NCBI GenBank assembly: GCA_900545755.1
Contig: URAG01000053.1
Location: 1 to 15,852, forward strand
DNA length: 15,852 bases
DNA from: an uncultured Cloacibacillus sp.
GTDB lineage: Bacteria; Synergistota; Synergistia; Synergistales; Synergistaceae
Direction of reading: 5' to 3'
Under the pieces are notes generated by a model. That model had not been told where the DNA came from. It did no database searches and was given only the letters and a program-made list of their open reading frames with translations. The position numbers and the translations under genes were made by a program. This document shows positions 6,449-14,439 of this stretch, in pieces; the stretch's first letter is position 1, and every line of letters starts with the position of its first letter.

Positions 6449-6478
6449 GAAAGCGCCGGGAACGCTCCCGACGCTTTC
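6449..6478 (-). terminator. Hairpin after the lysine aminotransferase gene
   Basis: Arms of 13 bases (6449-6461 and 6466-6478) pair with one C-A mismatch around an ACGC loop. It lies 30 bases after the aminotransferase stop. The T run that follows is short and broken (CGCTTTAGTATAAT), so termination may be partial. Confidence 0.6.
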
Positions 6479-6508
6479 ATTAAGCTGTAATATTTTCCTG
6501 TTTCCAGG

Positions 6509-7876
6509 CTACTTCCCGAATACTTCCCTCGCCGCCTTGCGCGATATTTCAATGCCGTGCTTGATGTCCTCGACTGGAACGTTAAGCGCGGGGCGGAAGC
6601 GGACCGTGTTCGCTCCGCAGCCTAGGATGAGCATGTGGTTGGCCTGGCATGCTTTGAGGAACTTGTTGCGCAGTTCCTCAGAGCAGATGTCGTATGCGCA
6701 CATGAGCCCCTTGCCGCGGACGTTGCGGATGTATTTCGGGAATTCCGCCTCGAGCTCCTTGAGGCCGTTGTAGAGCGCCGGGCCGGCGACGTTCGACACG
6801 TAGTCGAGAATCTTGTCGTCGCGGTAGATTTCGAGATATCTCTGAGCGCGCACCATGTCGACGACGGTGCCGCCCCAGGTCGAGTTGATACGGCTTGACA
6901 CTTTGAAGCAGTTGTTCTCTACTTCGTCGATGCGCGGCCCGGCGATGACGCCGCATACCTGCGCTTTTTTACCAAACGAGAAGAGGTCCGGCTTGACAGG
7001 CGCGTGGTGCTCCCAAGCCCACATTTTACCGGTGATGCCCATCCCGCTCTGCACTTCGTCGAAGATGAGGAGCATTTCGTTTTCGTCGCAGATCTGGCGC
7101 AGCTGTTTAAAGAACTCCGTGCGGAAGTGGTTGTCCCCGCCTTCGCCCTGTATCGTCTCAATGATGACGGCGGCTATTCCGTCGGGGTCGTTCATCAGCG
7201 CGTGCTTGATTTGCTTTATCGCCTGCGCTTCGAGCCACTCGACCTCGCCGAGGTGCTCCTCGAGCGGGAAGGTTATCTTCGGGTTGATGATGCGCGGCCA
7301 CTCCGTAAACTTCGCGTAGCGCTGGTGCTTGTTCGGGTCGTTGGTGTTCGTGACGGAGAGGGTGTAGCCGCTGCGCCCGTGGAAGGCCTCGTTGAAATGC
7401 ATTATTTTCGTGCCTTTGCGTCCGTCGTAGGCCTCGCCAAGGGTTATCTTACCCTTCTGGAGAAGCTTCTGGACCTTCCAGTCCATGGCGATCTTGAAGG
7501 TGTTTTCGACGGCAAGCGTACCGTAGTCGATGAAGAATACGTGGTTGTATCCCTCAGGTACTGCAACCTCGCCGAAGATCTTGACGAAGTCGGCCATTTC
7601 CTGAGTGTAGATGTCGGAGTTCGCTACTTTGTTGATGGCGGCGCGGAAAATCTTCTCTTTGAATTCCTCGTTGTCAAGCTTCGGATGGTTCATGCCGAAG
7701 GGGGCGGAAGCGAAGAATGTGTAGAAGTCTAGCCAGTCAGCGCCGGTTACAGAGTCTATGACGTGGCTGCCTTTAGATTTCTCCATGTCGATTACGATGT
7801 CGAAGCCGTCGCGGAGAAGCAGCTTCTCTATGGTCGAGAATACGTCTTTCGGCGCTACAAGATGATTTGTTGGCAT
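6509..7876 (-). CDS. lat: L-lysine 6-aminotransferase (class III, PLP-dependent)
   Basis: A 455-residue protein with the layout of lysine 6-aminotransferase, which moves the epsilon-amino group of lysine to 2-oxoglutarate, giving 2-aminoadipate 6-semialdehyde (cyclising to piperideine-6-carboxylate) and glutamate. Features, counted from the ATG at 7876: LLIFDEVQSGMG at about 269-280 with the pyridoxal-ring aspartate D273, FGKKAQVCGVIAG at about 301-313 with the likely Schiff-base lysine K303, and the INSTWGG stretch that typifies the LAT branch rather than ornithine or GABA aminotransferases. The ATG at 7876 is chosen over an in-frame TTG at 7885 because it lies 9 bases after GGGAGG. No partner aldehyde dehydrogenase is adjacent. 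It is probably catabolic here. Branch assignment comes from remembered family sequences, so another omega-amino acid remains possible. Confidence 0.85.
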   Translation of the reverse strand: MPTNHLVAPKDVFSTIEKLLLRDGFDIVIDMEKSKGSHVIDSVTGADWLDFYTFFASAPFGMNHPKLDNEEFKEKIFRAAINKVANSDIYTQEMADFVKIFGEVAVPEGYNHVFFIDYGTLAVENTFKIAMDWKVQKLLQKGKITLGEAYDGRKGTKIMHFNEAFHGRSGYTLSVTNTNDPNKHQRYAKFTEWPRIINPKITFPLEEHLGEVEWLEAQAIKQIKHALMNDPDGIAAVIIETIQGEGGDNHFRTEFFKQLRQICDENEMLLIFDEVQSGMGITGKMWAWEHHAPVKPDLFSFGKKAQVCGVIAGPRIDEVENNCFKVSSRINSTWGGTVVDMVRAQRYLEIYRDDKILDYVSNVAGPALYNGLKELEAEFPKYIRNVRGKGLMCAYDICSEELRNKFLKACQANHMLILGCGANTVRFRPALNVPVEDIKHGIEISRKAAREVFGK

Positions 7877-7951
7877 TTCATGCAACCTCCCAGATTTAAT
7901 TTTTTGTACTTAAAGCAGAAACAGGTTTATTTCAAACTTAGCTCCACTTTT

Positions 7952-7980
7952 AGTTTACATTCAAAATTCTATAAAATCAA
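7952..7980 (-). promoter_or_regulatory. Candidate promoter of the lysine aminotransferase gene
   Basis: On the minus strand TTGATT (7975-7980, 4 of 6), a 17-base spacer and TAAACT (7952-7957, 4 of 6) give a leader of about 70 bases before the ATG at 7876. AT-rich DNA yields such matches easily, so this is moderate evidence. Confidence 0.4.
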
Positions 7981-8177
7981 GCTCTTTTTCCAGAATTTAA
8001 TTATATAAAATTATTCGATAGATAAAATTTAATGTAATTTATAAAAATATTTTTCGGAAATTGTTTTCTTGTCTTGCAGCGCGGTTGAAGCCTTCCCTTA
8101 TTGGTATCGATTTGCAGATTTTTGTATAAGCGCGGTTATTATGGTCGCTCGACACGACTCGGACGCCGGAAAATAAA

Positions 8178-8215
8178 AAGAAACCGGCCCCTTATTGGAT
8201 CGGAGCCGGTTTCTT
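8178..8215 (-). terminator. Intrinsic terminator of the ribosomal-protein/mreB operon
   Basis: A perfect 11-base stem (AAGAAACCGGC at 8178-8188 with GCCGGTTTCTT at 8205-8215) spans 16 bases and is followed on the minus strand by TTTATTTTCC. It starts 13 bases after the stop of the cysteine-cluster gene. Confidence 0.88.
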
Positions 8216-8228
8216 CACATTACAACGT

Positions 8229-8651
8229 TTACAACTCTTTTGCAGCAGGAAGCTCGAAGAATTTCCTGACAAGCTCGGGCGGATATAGTTTTCCTGTCCC
8301 CATGCCGGGGCAGAATGCGGCGTAGTAGTCCCATACGCGTTTGTCCGAGAGCATCGAAGGCCAGAATGGGAACATGCGGCACTGAAGCGGGCGGACCTTG
8401 TAAATTTTGCAGCGTTTGGTCTCACTATCAAGGAAATAGCAGTCGTAGTTTGCTTTCTCCTTGATACCCAGCCGTCCGTCTACGCGGCGCAGGCATTCCT
8501 TTCCTAGCGCAATCTCATCCATGCCGAGTGCCGCGGCTATTTTCGCGCGCTCGGCCGACGTCACCCAGATTTCGCCTGGTTCGCCGCCGCAGCAGCGCCC
8601 GCAGCCGCGGCACTCGAAGCGGACGCCCTCGTCCTCCCACCAGAGACGCAT
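8229..8651 (-). CDS. YkgJ/UPF0153-family cysteine-cluster protein
   Basis: A small 140-residue protein with the CxxCxxCC cluster near its start (C14, C17, C20, C21) and further cysteines at 53, 71, 81, 91 and 114, including the family segment CKIYKVRPLQCRMFPFWP (81-98). This pattern defines the putative zinc- or iron-chelating CxxCxxCC domain family, whose role is not established. No membrane segment or signal peptide is visible. Its ATG shares one base with the mreB stop (TAATG), so it is translationally coupled to mreB and is the last gene of the operon before the terminator. The context gives no firm clue to function. Confidence 0.85.
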   Translation of the reverse strand: MRLWWEDEGVRFECRGCGRCCGGEPGEIWVTSAERAKIAAALGMDEIALGKECLRRVDGRLGIKEKANYDCYFLDSETKRCKIYKVRPLQCRMFPFWPSMLSDKRVWDYYAAFCPGMGTGKLYPPELVRKFFELPAAKEL

Positions 8652-9694
8652 TATTTGTTGACTATCCCTTTTTTCGTTGCGAGATAGACGGCGCCGGTCT
8701 CTTTAAGCTTGTCGAGCGATTCGAGGGCGATGCCAGTGCCGAGGGCAACGCACTCGCCCGCAGACTCCGCAACCATCGCGTTTATCTCGGTTTCCTCCAT
8801 TATGAGCTCGGCGATGCCGCGCAGATACGCGCCTCCGCCCGTGAGGATTATGCCGCGGTCCATTACGTCGGCGGAGAGCTCCGGCGGCGTTTTTTCAAGC
8901 ACGCGCTTGATGCCGGCGACTATCGCGTTGACTGGCTCTTCTATCGCCCGCGCGATGTCCACGCTGGAGACCGTAACCTGGCGCGGCAGCCCTTGCACGA
9001 GGTCGCGCCCGCGGATGTCCATCGTTTTCTCCGGCGAGGCAGTCTTCGGGTCGCAGGCGCCGATCTGCTTTTTTATGTCCTCGGCGGTCTGCTCGCCTAT
9101 GGCGAGGTTGTACTGTTTGCGCATGTAGCGTACTATCGATTCGTCAAATTTGTCGCCGCCTACACGCAGCGACTCGTAGACGACGAGGCCGCCGAGCGAG
9201 ACTATCGCGATGTCGGTCGTACCGCCGCCTATATCGACTACCATGTTGCCGACCGGCTCGCCGACGGGCATGTTGGCCCCTATCGCCGCCGCCATCGGCT
9301 CTTCTATAAGGTACGCTTCCTTCGCGCCGACTTCGAGCGCGGCTTCAAGCACGGCGCGGCGCTCAACGTCGGTCGCCCCAGCTGGGACGCCTATCATAAG
9401 GCGGTGGCGCACGAGGCGTTCAATCCCCTTCGTCACCTTTTTCATAAACTCGCGGAGCATGACCTCAGTCATTGTATAGTCCGCTATGACGCCGTCGCGA
9501 AGCGGGCGTATCGCCACGACGTTGCCCGGCGTCTTGCCTATCATGACCTTCGCGTCCTCCCCGACGGAGAGTATCTTTCCAGTCGACTGATCCATCGCGA
9601 CGACGGATGGCTCGCGCAGTACGATGCCTTTGCCCTTTACGAAAACCAGAACGGTCGCCGTTCCAAGGTCTATGCCTATGTCTTTATTCCACAA
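8651..9694 (-). CDS. mreB: Rod shape-determining protein MreB (TTG start)
   Basis: A 347-residue actin-family ATPase that forms membrane-associated filaments guiding lateral cell-wall synthesis. Phosphate-binding loops are clear: DIGIDLGTATVLV at residues 5-17, VDIGGGTTDIAIVSLGG in the middle and LTGGGAYLRGI near the C-terminus. The start is taken as TTG at 9694, 10 bases after GGGAGG, giving the typical MreB N-terminus MWNKDIGIDLGT. An in-frame ATG at 9769 would add 25 residues unlike any MreB, has no Shine-Dalgarno and overlaps truA. The gene is 68 bases after truA and ends in a one-base overlap with the cysteine-cluster gene. No mreC, mreD or rodA is adjacent, which is unusual for the main mreB copy, so it may be one of several paralogues (Mbl-like). 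Confidence 0.93.
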   Translation of the reverse strand: MWNKDIGIDLGTATVLVFVKGKGIVLREPSVVAMDQSTGKILSVGEDAKVMIGKTPGNVVAIRPLRDGVIADYTMTEVMLREFMKKVTKGIERLVRHRLMIGVPAGATDVERRAVLEAALEVGAKEAYLIEEPMAAAIGANMPVGEPVGNMVVDIGGGTTDIAIVSLGGLVVYESLRVGGDKFDESIVRYMRKQYNLAIGEQTAEDIKKQIGACDPKTASPEKTMDIRGRDLVQGLPRQVTVSSVDIARAIEEPVNAIVAGIKRVLEKTPPELSADVMDRGIILTGGGAYLRGIAELIMEETEINAMVAESAGECVALGTGIALESLDKLKETGAVYLATKKGIVNK

Positions 9695-9762
9695 AATCCG
9701 TCCGCCTCCCGTTTTTATACAGAGGTCCTGTCTGCATAATCTATTCCGTTCAAATAACAATT

Positions 9763-10518
9763 TTACCATATCGGTGCGTTGTAGGTGACTTTCCAGAACC
9801 AGAGGCCGCAGGCTGGAAATGTCCGCCCGCCGTCCGAGCGTGTGCGCGTTTCTGTGTTAAGCAGCTCCTTTATCTCCTCAGGCTTGATTTTGCCGAGCGC
9901 CGCAAGCTCGAGGTTGCCGAGTATGATGCGCACCATGTTGTGAAGGAACCCGTCGCCGCGTATCTGGAATAGGATGAGGCGGCCCCGTTTGACGAGCCGC
10001 GCGCGCTCGATATGGCGCACAGTCGTGTGCTCATATCCCTCAAGACGGCAGAAATTGCTGAAGTCGTGTTCACCTTCGATAAATTTTGCCGCCTCCGCCG
10101 CGGCGTGCCAATCGTACCCGGCGTGCTTGAGCCACGCTGCATATGGCTTGATGTGCGGATATATCGAGCTCGCATTCCAAATGAAATAGCGGTACTCGCG
10201 CGAGCGGGCGCTGAAACGCGCGTGGAAGTCGCCCGCGACGCACGCCGCGCGCATGACACAGACGCCTGGCGGGAGGTGCGCGTTCATGGCCAGCATCAGG
10301 CTGCGCGGCTCCCATTCGCGCTTCATGTCGAAACTGCATATCTGCGCGCGCGCATGCACACCGGTGTCGGTGCGTCCCGCTCCGGCTACTTGCGTATGGC
10401 AGCCGTTCAGCTTTGAAACCGCCTCTTCGAGCGCCTGCTGCACCGTAGGAAGCCCCGGCTGGATCTGCCAGCCGAAGAAGCGGCCTCCGTCGTAGCTGAT
10501 CTCAGCCGCGTATCTCAC
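9763..10518 (-). CDS. truA: tRNA pseudouridine(38-40) synthase TruA (GTG start)
   Basis: A 251-residue enzyme that isomerises uridines 38-40 in the anticodon arm of tRNAs. The catalytic motif AGAGRTDTGVHARAQ is present, with the nucleophilic aspartate at D51. The start is a GTG that overlaps the ecfT stop as GTGA (10515-10518), giving the usual N-terminus (VRYAAEISYDGG, initiator read as Met). Reading on upstream would add 30 residues unlike the family. Coupling to ecfT is thus by stop/start overlap. The ecf-truA order is common in Firmicutes and Synergistota-type ribosomal operons. Confidence 0.94.
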   Translation of the reverse strand: MRYAAEISYDGGRFFGWQIQPGLPTVQQALEEAVSKLNGCHTQVAGAGRTDTGVHARAQICSFDMKREWEPRSLMLAMNAHLPPGVCVMRAACVAGDFHARFSARSREYRYFIWNASSIYPHIKPYAAWLKHAGYDWHAAAEAAKFIEGEHDFSNFCRLEGYEHTTVRHIERARLVKRGRLILFQIRGDGFLHNMVRIILGNLELAALGKIKPEEIKELLNTETRTRSDGGRTFPACGLWFWKVTYNAPIW

Positions 10519-11333
10519 AGCAGCCTCTCCGCAGCCCTGTCGAAAACTATGAGCAAAGCCGACAAAAATACGAATCCCGCGAGAGCCGCGCCGTCCGAGC
10601 GCCGCCACACGAGCGGGCGCATGCGAGTACGCCCTTCGCCTCCCGCGTAGCCGCGCGCCTCCATCGCGACGGCGAGGTTCTCCGCGCGCTTGAAGACTAT
10701 TACGAAGAGCGGGATCAGCACCGGTATGTATGCGCGTGCGCGGCGCATGACGCCGCCGGTATCGAAGTCCGCTCCACGCGACTTCTGCGCTTTGATGATG
10801 CGCGATGTCTCTTCAAAAAGCGTAGGAATGAAGCGCAGCGCGATGGTTATCATCATGGCTATGTCGTGTGCGGGAAGCCCCAGCCGTTTCAGCGGCGAGA
10901 GAAGCCCTTCAAGCCCGTCGGAGATCTTCGCGGGCGTCGTCGTGAAGGTAAGAAGCGAAGCGAACATGACGAGATAGACGAGCCGCAGCGCCATCGCTGC
11001 GCCGAGCATAGCGCCCTCGGCCGTCGCCTCTACGCCGAAGAACGAGAAAAGGACTCTCCCCGGCGTCAGGAAAAGATGAAATAATGCCGTAAATATCACG
11101 AGAATAACGACGGGGCGCGACGACGCCGCGACGAGCCGGAAAGGCAGCCGCGCGAGCTTCGCAAGCAGAAATATGCCTAAGCCGCAGAGTGCGAAGGATG
11201 GCGCCGCGTGCAGCATGAATATGGCGGCCATAGCAAAGATTGTGACGACTATCTTCGCTCGCGGGTCGAGCGAATGGACGAAGGAATCCGCCGGGATGTA
11301 CTGTCCGAGCGGGATTTTATCAAGCGAGGCCAT
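10515..11333 (-). CDS. ecfT: ECF transporter transmembrane subunit EcfT
   Basis: A 272-residue membrane protein, the scaffold of energy-coupling-factor uptake systems for vitamins or metal ions. Hydrophobic spans lie at about 29-60, 73-90, 108-131 and 247-266. The cytoplasmic coupling helices carry the two family signatures SRG (185-187, in KAQKSRGADF) and ARG (226-228, in MEARGYA), which contact the two ATPases. The ATG at 11333 overlaps the upstream ATPase gene by 14 bases; the Shine-Dalgarno is weak (AAGAAAGAG), in line with translational coupling. No substrate-binding S component is in the window, so this is the shared type II energising module. Confidence 0.93.
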   Translation of the reverse strand: MASLDKIPLGQYIPADSFVHSLDPRAKIVVTIFAMAAIFMLHAAPSFALCGLGIFLLAKLARLPFRLVAASSRPVVILVIFTALFHLFLTPGRVLFSFFGVEATAEGAMLGAAMALRLVYLVMFASLLTFTTTPAKISDGLEGLLSPLKRLGLPAHDIAMMITIALRFIPTLFEETSRIIKAQKSRGADFDTGGVMRRARAYIPVLIPLFVIVFKRAENLAVAMEARGYAGGEGRTRMRPLVWRRSDGAALAGFVFLSALLIVFDRAAERLL

Positions 11334-12168
11334 TTTTTCTCTTTCTTATCTGAGCCATAAGGCCGTCGACGCTCCAGGCGAGGGTTTCTATTTTTCCCGC
11401 CTCGCGCAGAGCGGCGGAGATGCCGAGTATCTCCGGTACGGCGAGCCCTTTCACCTTGCGAGAGACGACGAACTCCGCCGTCTCCTCCGGCGTGCCGAAC
11501 GAAACGGCACGCCCGTCTTCGAGCAGAAGTATCATGTCGCTGAGGCTCAGGGCGAGCTCTATGTCGTGCGTAATGAGGACGACGCCTGCGCCAGAGGCCG
11601 CGAAATTTTTTATCATGGAGACGAGCGCCGCCGCCGCGTCGCAGTCGAGCCCCGCCGCGGGCTCGTCGAGCACGAGGTACGACGGACGCGCCGCGATTAC
11701 CGAGGTTATCGCTACGCTGCGTTTCTGCCCGCCGGAAAGTCCGTATGGCGACAGGTCGAGCAACGCTTCGTCGAGGCCGGCTTCGCGCGCGGCATCTTTG
11801 ACACGCTTCGGAATCTCCGCCTCCGGCACGCCCCAGTTGCGCGGCGCGAAGGCTATCTCGTCAAAGACGCTGTCGGAAAAAATCTGCTCTTCCGGGTACT
11901 GGAAGACAAGGCCGACCTTGCTGCGCACGCGCCGGGTCTCCGCCGCGCTCCTGCCAGTTTCGTCGCCGTCCGCAACGACGCGCCCGCTCTGTGGTGCTAT
12001 AAGGCCGTTCAGATGCTGCGCCAGCGTAGACTTCCCGCTTCCAGTGTGTCCCAGGACGGAAACTATCCGGCCTTCCTTACATTCGAACGACACGTTCGAA
12101 AGAGCGGCGCGCGCCGACGGCAGGCCGGCGTTGTATGTGTAGCTGAGATTTTCTACAATAAGCGGCAT
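11320..12168 (-). CDS. ecfA2: ECF transporter ATP-binding protein, second subunit (EcfA2-like)
   Basis: A 282-residue ABC ATPase. Walker A GHTGSGKST at 40-48, Q-loop FQYPEEQIF at 89-97 (the FQYPE form is typical of EcfA2), signature LSGGQ at 144-148, Walker B YLVLDE at 164-169 and switch histidine H201 are all intact. The start is the ATG at 12168, giving MPLIVENLSYTYN. The open frame continues 54 codons upstream inside the previous gene but that part has no ABC character. It overlaps the upstream ATPase gene by 16 bases and ecfT by 14. It pairs with the other ATPase to drive EcfT. The 1/2 naming follows motif form and order and is less sure than the family. Confidence 0.93.
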   Translation of the reverse strand: MPLIVENLSYTYNAGLPSARAALSNVSFECKEGRIVSVLGHTGSGKSTLAQHLNGLIAPQSGRVVADGDETGRSAAETRRVRSKVGLVFQYPEEQIFSDSVFDEIAFAPRNWGVPEAEIPKRVKDAAREAGLDEALLDLSPYGLSGGQKRSVAITSVIAARPSYLVLDEPAAGLDCDAAAALVSMIKNFAASGAGVVLITHDIELALSLSDMILLLEDGRAVSFGTPEETAEFVVSRKVKGLAVPEILGISAALREAGKIETLAWSVDGLMAQIRKRKNGLA

Positions 12169-12986
12169 AGTTCTGTTTTTAACGACTCTGCATCCGCCGG
12201 ACAATCGTCCGGTATAAAGCCACCGGAGCGCAGCATTTCTGCGAGGCGCTCCGCAGCCGGTTTCATAAGATGCATTGATGCGAGCTCCGCCGCGCTCTTG
12301 TTGAGGAACTCGCGCGCCGGCATGTCGCATGAAATTTTCCCGTTTTCAAGTACTACGGCGCGGTCAGCGCGGCGTATCTCTTCGAGGCGGTGCGTAACCT
12401 CAACTATTGTGACGCCCTTAGCATGCTCGCGTTCAATTATCTCCGTAAATTCAATACGCGAGCGCGGATCGAGCATCGAAAGCGCCTCGTCGAGCAATAT
12501 CGCCTGCGGGTGCATCGCAAGCGCGCCGGCGAGCGCTAGGCGCTGTTTCTGCCCGCCGGAAAGCGACGAAACAAGGTCGCCGCGCCTTTCCCAAAGCCCC
12601 GTCGCTTTAAGCGATTCCTCAACACGCCGGCATATTTCGTCAGTAGGACAGCCGAGGTTTTCGGGGCCGAAAGCGGCCTCTTCTTCGACTACGGCGGCGA
12701 CTATCTGATCCTCGGGGTTCTGAAAAACGATGCTCGAAATTCCGCGGAGCTGCTCCGGTTTCGCATCGCGCGTATCAACCCCGCAGACAAAACAAAAGCC
12801 CTGCGTGGGAGTCAGCAGGGCGCTTAAAATCTTTAAAAGTGTGGACTTTCCTGAACCGTTAGAACCAAGAAGCGCAACCCACTCGCCGGCGCGGATTTCC
12901 AAATTAATACCGCGGAGTATCTTTTCGGCCGTATTCGCATAAGCGAACTCCGCGCCTTGGAGAATGAATTGTGTTTCTTGCTGCAT
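12153..12986 (-). CDS. ecfA1: ECF transporter ATP-binding protein, first subunit (EcfA1-like)
   Basis: A 277-residue ABC ATPase. Walker A GSNGSGKST at 41-49, Q-loop FQNPEDQIV at 88-96 (the FQNP form usual for EcfA1), signature LSGGQ at 142-146, Walker B ILLDE at 163-167 and switch histidine H199 are present. Walker B is followed by ALSMLDP where most ABC proteins have PTSGLDP, a form seen in this subunit. The ATG at 12986 lies 8 bases after the rplQ stop and has no clear Shine-Dalgarno, so it probably relies on ribosomes finishing rplQ. First of the ecfA1-ecfA2-ecfT trio. Confidence 0.93.
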   Translation of the reverse strand: MQQETQFILQGAEFAYANTAEKILRGINLEIRAGEWVALLGSNGSGKSTLLKILSALLTPTQGFCFVCGVDTRDAKPEQLRGISSIVFQNPEDQIVAAVVEEEAAFGPENLGCPTDEICRRVEESLKATGLWERRGDLVSSLSGGQKQRLALAGALAMHPQAILLDEALSMLDPRSRIEFTEIIEREHAKGVTIVEVTHRLEEIRRADRAVVLENGKISCDMPAREFLNKSAAELASMHLMKPAAERLAEMLRSGGFIPDDCPADAESLKTELCRLL

Positions 12987-12994
12987 CTAAGGTT

Positions 12995-13348
12995 TTAGTC
13001 TACGAGCTGAATTACCGCCATCGGCGAGGAGTCGCCTACGCGAGTCCCGATTTTGACTATTCTAGTGTAGCCGCCGTTACGCTCGGCATATTTCGGCCCT
13101 AGCTCGTTGAAGAGCTTGTTGACCGCCTCTTTGTGAGGGATTCTGGCAATAACGAGACGACGGTCGTTGAGCGTTCCGGACTTCGCCTTCGTGATAAGCT
13201 TCTCGGCCACGCGGCGAAGCTCTTTGGCCCTCGTCTCCGTTGTAACGATGCTTCCCTCTACGAAGAGACTGGCCGCCATGTTGCCAAGCATGGCCCACCT
13301 GTGGGCGCTGCAGCGGCCCAACCGCCTTGTACTCATGCGGTGTCTCAT
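12995..13348 (-). CDS. rplQ: 50S ribosomal protein L17
   Basis: A 117-residue protein with the L17 opening [20 protein letters not shown] and the conserved middle [18 protein letters not shown]17 binds the 50S subunit near the tunnel exit. The ATG lies 3 bases after the rpoA stop, and its Shine-Dalgarno GGAGG is inside the last rpoA codons, giving tight coupling. rpoA-rplQ is the conserved end of the alpha operon. Confidence 0.97.
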   Translation of the reverse strand: MRHRMSTRRLGRCSAHRWAMLGNMAASLFVEGSIVTTETRAKELRRVAEKLITKAKSGTLNDRRLVIARIPHKEAVNKLFNELGPKYAERNGGYTRIVKIGTRVGDSSPMAVIQLVD

Positions 13349-13351
13349 TGC

Positions 13352-14416
13352 TTACTCCTCCTTCGGATTCTGTTCGTTGTTCTCCAAATCCTCGTCGTCA
13401 TCGTCGATCGGCGTGCTTATGTCGCCGCTGAGATGCAGGTCGAATTTGGCAAGTTTCTCCTCGATCTCCTTGAGGGAGATTTTGCCGAGGTTGCGGATTT
13501 TCAGGAGGTCGTCCCTCGTCCGCGATACGAGCTCGCCAATCATATGCACTCCGCCGCGAAGGAGACAATTCTCGCTGCGCACAGAAAGCTCAAGATCTCT
13601 GACGGGCCGCGTATAGATGGAGTTTTCGCCCATCGGGAAGCCGGCCATTCCCGGGCCGAATCCCTTGGAGCCGCCGAGCGCCGCGCGCGCGGCATCGTCG
13701 TTTTTGATTATCTCGTCGAGCGCGCTGGTACCGGGACCGGCGAGCGCGTCGACTATCGACGCGTAGTATCCTTTGAGGATGCGGCTCGCCTGGATGACCG
13801 CGGACTCGGGCGAAACGACTTCGTTCGTCCAAATCTCCAGCGTGAGGCTGTCGTAGTCGGTCCTCTGCCCCATGCGCTTGTCCTGAATGTCATATTTGAC
13901 ACGCTGCACAGGAGAGAAAAGCGCGTCTGTCTGGAGCGCGTCAACCGGAAGGTACGAAGCCCTCGGACGGTCGATAGGCGCGTATCCCGTGCCGGTGGCC
14001 ACATATATATCCATCGAAATGGAGTGCCCATCCTCGATGGTGCATATATAGGCTTCGGGATCCGGGAATTCTATCTCGCTGTCAGGGTCAATGTCGGAGA
14101 CCGTGACGACCTTCGGCCCCTTAGCTTCGAGGTGGAGCGTGCGGACGGTCGCCGAATGGCAGCGGACAGGGACGTGCTTCATATTGACGAGAAGCTCGAT
14201 AACATCTTCCTTGACTCCCGGAATAGTGCTGAATTCATGCATTACGCCTTCGATGCGCACCGCTACCACGGCCGCGCCGCTTATAGAAGAGAGCAGGACG
14301 CGGCGCAGGGAGTTGCCAAGCGTTACGCCATAGCCTCTTTCAAGGGGCTCGATGGTGATTTTACCATACGACGGGGTGGATTCTTGTACTATGATCTCAT
14401 GGCGATCATGCTCCAT
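13352..14416 (-). CDS. rpoA: DNA-directed RNA polymerase subunit alpha, with long linker and acidic tail
   Basis: A 354-residue alpha subunit, longer than the common 314-330. The N-terminal assembly domain begins with ERGYGVTLGNSLRRVLLSSI (26-45). The C-terminal domain, which contacts UP elements and activators, carries RNLGKISLKEIEEKL. The extra length comes from a roughly 45-residue inter-domain linker (GTSALDEIIKNDDAARAALG onward) and from an acidic 29-residue tail with DDDDEDLENNEQ. The start is the ATG at 14416, 8 bases after GGTGG. A GTG 12 bases further upstream would add four residues but its Shine-Dalgarno would be too close. It lies 23 bases after rpsD. Confidence 0.96.
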   Translation of the reverse strand: MEHDRHEIIVQESTPSYGKITIEPLERGYGVTLGNSLRRVLLSSISGAAVVAVRIEGVMHEFSTIPGVKEDVIELLVNMKHVPVRCHSATVRTLHLEAKGPKVVTVSDIDPDSEIEFPDPEAYICTIEDGHSISMDIYVATGTGYAPIDRPRASYLPVDALQTDALFSPVQRVKYDIQDKRMGQRTDYDSLTLEIWTNEVVSPESAVIQASRILKGYYASIVDALAGPGTSALDEIIKNDDAARAALGGSKGFGPGMAGFPMGENSIYTRPVRDLELSVRSENCLLRGGVHMIGELVSRTRDDLLKIRNLGKISLKEIEEKLAKFDLHLSGDISTPIDDDDEDLENNEQNPKEE

Positions 14417-14439
14417 GTTCTCCCCCACCTTTCGTTACG

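Larger units (their letters stand above)
7877..8228. other. 352-base AT-rich intergenic region upstream of lat
   Basis: From right to left it holds the terminator of the ribosomal-protein operon (8178-8215), about 100 bases without recognised signals (8060-8170), a very AT-rich block (about 7960-8055) with repeated ATAAAATT octamers at 8005 and 8022, the candidate lat promoter (7952-7980), and the lat Shine-Dalgarno. No coding region or RNA gene is supported. Confidence 0.6.

Noticed and set aside
7877..8228. Possible riboswitch (lysine type) before lat
   Set aside because: The stretch near the gene is AT-rich with no conserved helices I can recognise, and lysine riboswitches usually control synthesis or transport genes.
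8528..9739. Rightward open frame of 403 codons
   Set aside because: Antisense shadow of mreB and part of the cysteine-cluster gene; its arginine-rich, low-pattern product is typical of the reverse frame of GC-rich genes.
10519..10608. Upstream extension of truA
   Set aside because: Overlaps the end of ecfT and adds 30 residues not seen in TruA; the GTGA overlap gives a normal start.
12169..12330. Upstream extension of the second ECF ATPase
   Set aside because: The open frame continues inside the preceding gene but lacks ABC character; the ATG at 12168 gives the normal N-terminus.
11173..12708. Rightward open frame of 511 codons
   Set aside because: Antisense to the ecfT and two ATPase genes, which carry full motif sets; the frame crosses gene boundaries without any domain.
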